A stretch of 64,000 nucleotides of DNA, taken from the NCBI GenBank assembly GCA_036925085.1, contig JAUPFP010000132.1:1-64000 (forward strand), read 5' to 3'. The stretch is from Brachycybe producta. Lineage: Eukaryota > Arthropoda > Diplopoda > Playtdesmida > Andrognathidae. Under the pieces are notes generated by a model. It made no database searches. It was not told the DNA's origin and was given only the letters and a program-made list of their open reading frames with translations. The position numbers were made by a program, and so were the translations under genes. This document shows positions 44,130-64,000 of this stretch, piece by piece (position 1 is the stretch's first letter; each line of letters begins with the position of its first letter).

Positions 44130-44897
44130 GAGGCTACATCACTGAATTACTTCGAAAAATCTCCGCAAAACGTTGCTAGAATTTTTTTCTATTGAGCCCA
44201 TAGACCGAATGTTGAAGAAGAAACGTTAGTTTTTAAAATACAGTCACGCCGCAAAATGTTTATTTTTCATTTTTAAAGTTGTCCAATATTAAGTTTTCAA
44301 AGTGGAACGCGCACCTTAAATATATGCTGATCGAATGATAGAATGACGAAAAATTGGTAAGTGCGGTAAGATTTTTAAAAAACTATTTCAAAATCGCGAA
44401 TTTCTGATTCTTATGTTAAACTTCATTGAGTACACGCCCGTAAGCAAAAAACATCCATTGAAATGCTTGTAAAAATACCTAAAAATAATTTTTTTAAAAA
44501 ACCACAATTAAACCACAGTGAAGCCAACACATTGGTGCACGTGCTGATTTTTTTCTGGTTTTTTAAAATTATTTTTACGTATTTTAATGAATGTTTTTTT
44601 TTGCTTATGGAGTTTAACATAAGAGTTAGAAATTCGTGATTTCGAAATATTTTTTTTAAAAATAGAACCGCACTTACCAATTTTTTGTCATTCTATCACT
44701 CTATCAGCATATATTTAAGGTGCACATTGCACTTTGAACCATCAAAATTGGCCAACTTTAAATATGAAAAATAAACATATTGTGTATTTTAAAAATTAAC
44801 GTTTTTTCTTTAACATCGGGTATAGACCCGATGTTAAAGAAAAACGCTAGCGTTCTTTGCGGAGATTTCTCGAAGTAATTTTGTGATGTAGCCTCTT
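44130..44897. mobile_element. Family A MITE, copy 2, complete
   Basis: GAGGCTACATC...GATGTAGCCTC is flanked by TTAA on both sides (44126-44129 and 44898-44901). It is nearly a full palindrome, with a short central asymmetric part containing ccacaattaaaccacagtg. Confidence 0.85.
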
Positions 44898-44901
44898 AAA
44901 C

Positions 44902-45638
44902 CACAAGTGTCGAACAACTCTTTTTTTGTCAGTGGTGATCAAGGCCATTCCATTGTTTTCATTAGTGGTCCGTACGATGCATACCGCATTCACCACAGTG
45001 TGGTGACAGAAAGTGGCGACACAGAACGTCCCGTGTGATGGCAGTCTTTAGTTCTGATTTCAGAGTCCCAGAAACAATACTCTAAACTAAAATAGGTCAG
45101 TTGCATGGTATGGTAACTCTAGCCTCGAAACAGTCTTTTTGATTGCAATTTATTCCTATGCAATATACAGGGTGTCTCATAACTCCGGCATCAATCACAC
45201 GCATCCGTCAACAATGCAGTTTCGCAACACCCGTGCCGTACACTCGTACGAATTATGAGACACTCTGTATAAAACATTCTTATCATTAAACTAAGTGGCC
45301 CATTGAATAAAGACATCTGAAACGCTTTCAGCCCCATAAAAGAAAATGACAAACTGAAGGGAAAACAGTTTTCTGATTTGAAAAAAAAAAATAGCTACCA
45401 TTTTTCTTTAGAGCGAAGTTTTTTTTTTAAAAAAAATCCCCGATAACATAAGAATACAAACCCCTGCTGTAAAATCTGACAATCTATCCGTACACGAAAC
45501 CTTAACCTTTTTTTTTTGAGCACGCTGCAATGTATTTAGCATCTTTAAGAAAATCTTATTTGATTTGTGTTACCTACAGCAGATCACACTTTTTTTTTTT
45601 AGAAAAAAAGCTCAATCAAACCATATGCAGCAGTGTTA
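44902..45638. other. Region downstream of the neurobeachin-family stop codon (3' UTR and beyond)
   Basis: On the minus strand this follows the stop at 45639-45641. The nearest AATAAA on that strand is the complement of 45149-45154, which would give a 3' UTR of about 490 bp; that is uncertain. Besides a short palindromic MITE I see no gene. Confidence 0.4.
45166..45270. mobile_element. 105-bp MITE with tacagggtgtctcataa ends
   Basis: The left end tacagggtgtctcataa pairs with ttatgagacactctgta on the right with one mismatch. TA lies at both boundaries, as in Tc1/mariner-type insertions. The interior has no coding capacity. Confidence 0.7.
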
Positions 45639-62838
<17,200 letters not shown>

Positions 62839-62890
62839 CTAAACCCAAGTCTATATAAGACAACAACTTTAAGGTTCACAATTTTTTTAA

Positions 62891-63203
62891 GAGGCTACAC
62901 ATCGCAAAATTACTTTGGAAAATCTCCACGAAGAGCGCTAGCATCGGTTTTTCTATGGAGCCCACAGACCCAATGTTAAAGAAAAAAATGTTAATTCTTA
63001 AAATACACAGCAGTCGCGGCAATATGTTTATTTTTCATATTTAAAGTTGTCCAATTTTTATAGTTCAAAGTGCAATGTGCCCATTTTAAATATATGCTGA
63101 TATTGTGATAGAATGACAAAAAAATGGTAAGTGTCCTTCTATTTTAAAAAAAATATATATTTCAAAATCGCGAATTTCTAACTCTTATGTTAAACTCCAT
63201 TGT
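62891..63203. mobile_element. Family A MITE, copy 6, left half only
   Basis: It starts after TTAA (62887-62890) with gaggctacacatcgc and follows the family up to gttaaactccattg. There it is cut by the foldback sequence that runs to the window end. The other half may lie beyond the edge. Confidence 0.75.
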
Positions 63204-64000
63204 ACGGAGCCCTGTTGAGGACATTGAAATAAATAAATTAGACTCGGACTCTTTCAAAATCTCGACTTACTATGTCGAGATCTCGACTTACTATCTCGAG
63301 ATCTCGACTTACTATCTCGAGATCTCGACTTACTATCTCGAGATCTCGACTTACTATGTCGAGATCTCGACTTACTATGTCGAGATCTCGACTTACTATG
63401 TCGAGATCTCGACTTACTATGTCGAGATCTTGACTTACTATCTCGAGATCTCGACTTACTATCTCGAGATCTCGACTTACTATCTCGAGATCTCGACTTA
63501 TATTCTAGACTTACGCTTCAAATCACTGTATACATCTGCAGAAGTTAAGTACTGTTAGGTTAGGTTAGGTACTTAACTTCTGCAGATGTATACAGTGATT
63601 TGAAGCGTAAGTCTAGAATATAAGTCGAGATCTCGACTTACTATCTCGAGATCTCGACATACTATCTCGAGATCTCGACATACTACCTCGAGATCTCGAC
63701 ATACTACCTCGAGATCTCGACATACTATCTCGAGATCTCGACATACTACCTCGAGATCTCGACATACTATCTCGAGATCTCGACATACTATCTCGAGATC
63801 TCGACATACTATCTCGAGATCTCGACTTACTGTCAAGTCGAGATCTCGAGATAGTAAGTCGAGATCTCGAGATAGTAAGTCGAGATCTCGACATAGTAAG
63901 TCGAGATCTCGACATAGTAAGTCGAGATCTCGACATAGTAAGTCGAGATCTCGACATAGTAAGTCGAGATCTCGAGATAGTAAGTCGAGATTTTGAAAGA
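63204..64000. mobile_element. Foldback element built on a 21-bp self-complementary repeat (open at window edge)
   Basis: The left flank ends ctctttcaaaatctcgactt, and the window ends with its inverted form ...aagtcgagattttgaaaga, so the window stops inside the right arm. Between them are arrays of 21-bp units (tcgacttactatctcgagatc). Each contains the palindrome tcgagatctcga, and orientation changes at 63836. Open frames here are repeat artefacts. Confidence 0.85.
63493..63631. repeat. Perfect palindrome with a TTAGG x3 loop
   Basis: A 59-bp arm (cgacttatattctagacttac... to ...gaagttaagtac) is repeated exactly in inverse after a 16-bp spacer, tgttaggttaggttag. The spacer carries three copies of the arthropod telomere word TTAGG. 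Confidence 0.9.

Noticed and set aside
63554-63570. Telomere or interstitial telomeric array
   Set aside because: Only three TTAGG copies occur, in the loop of a palindrome. It is noted as a curiosity, not annotated as telomere.

Overview
The window is eukaryotic, repeat-dominated DNA from an invertebrate animal, most likely an arthropod. The evidence is a minus-strand gene with short GT-AG exons. It encodes the C-terminus of a neurobeachin/LRBA/rugose protein and ends like the insect proteins as I remember them. Three copies of the arthropod telomere word TTAGG also occur near the right edge, which is weak support. Nothing looks prokaryotic: there are no operons, and no tRNA or rRNA genes were seen.

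Layout. Bases 1-794 and 13359-14625 are two halves of a GGACGAAAGG-type satellite split by a 12.6 kb Ty3/gypsy LTR retrotransposon (795-13358). That element has LTRs, a primer-binding site, gag, a well-formed -1 frameshift signal, a decayed pol (protease, RT, RNase H, DD35E integrase) and a long extra 3' reading frame of unknown function (9592-12530). Bases 14672-16494 hold AT-rich inverted arrays and a palindrome without genes. Bases 16495-37238 are a giant foldback structure: two inverted arms of about 8.2-8.5 kb made of a 31-bp minisatellite enclose a 4.1 kb loop. The loop carries a MULE-like transposase (DDE plus SWIM zinc finger) and an overlapping ORF for a Ulp1-type cysteine protease with a PHD-like finger. 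A Harbinger-like coding remnant lies inside the outer end of the left arm. Bases 37725-38289 are a lone LTR, followed by a GC-rich minisatellite.

From about 39.6 kb to the end the DNA is AT-rich and filled with short non-autonomous DNA transposons. These include a TTAA-flanked long-inverted-repeat family (six copies), a hAT-like family with 8-bp target duplications, other palindromic MITEs and 5'-truncated LINE ends. The neurobeachin-family gene is threaded through them on the minus strand (62786 down to 45639, 14 exons, about 630 codons: BEACH domain, then WD40 repeats, then stop). The right edge is another foldback built on a 21-bp self-complementary repeat.

The host gene would act in vesicle and membrane trafficking. 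The foldback element's two ORFs probably once made one transposase-protease protein. The unifying feature is palindromy: most repeats here are inverted repeats at scales from about 50 bp to 20 kb.
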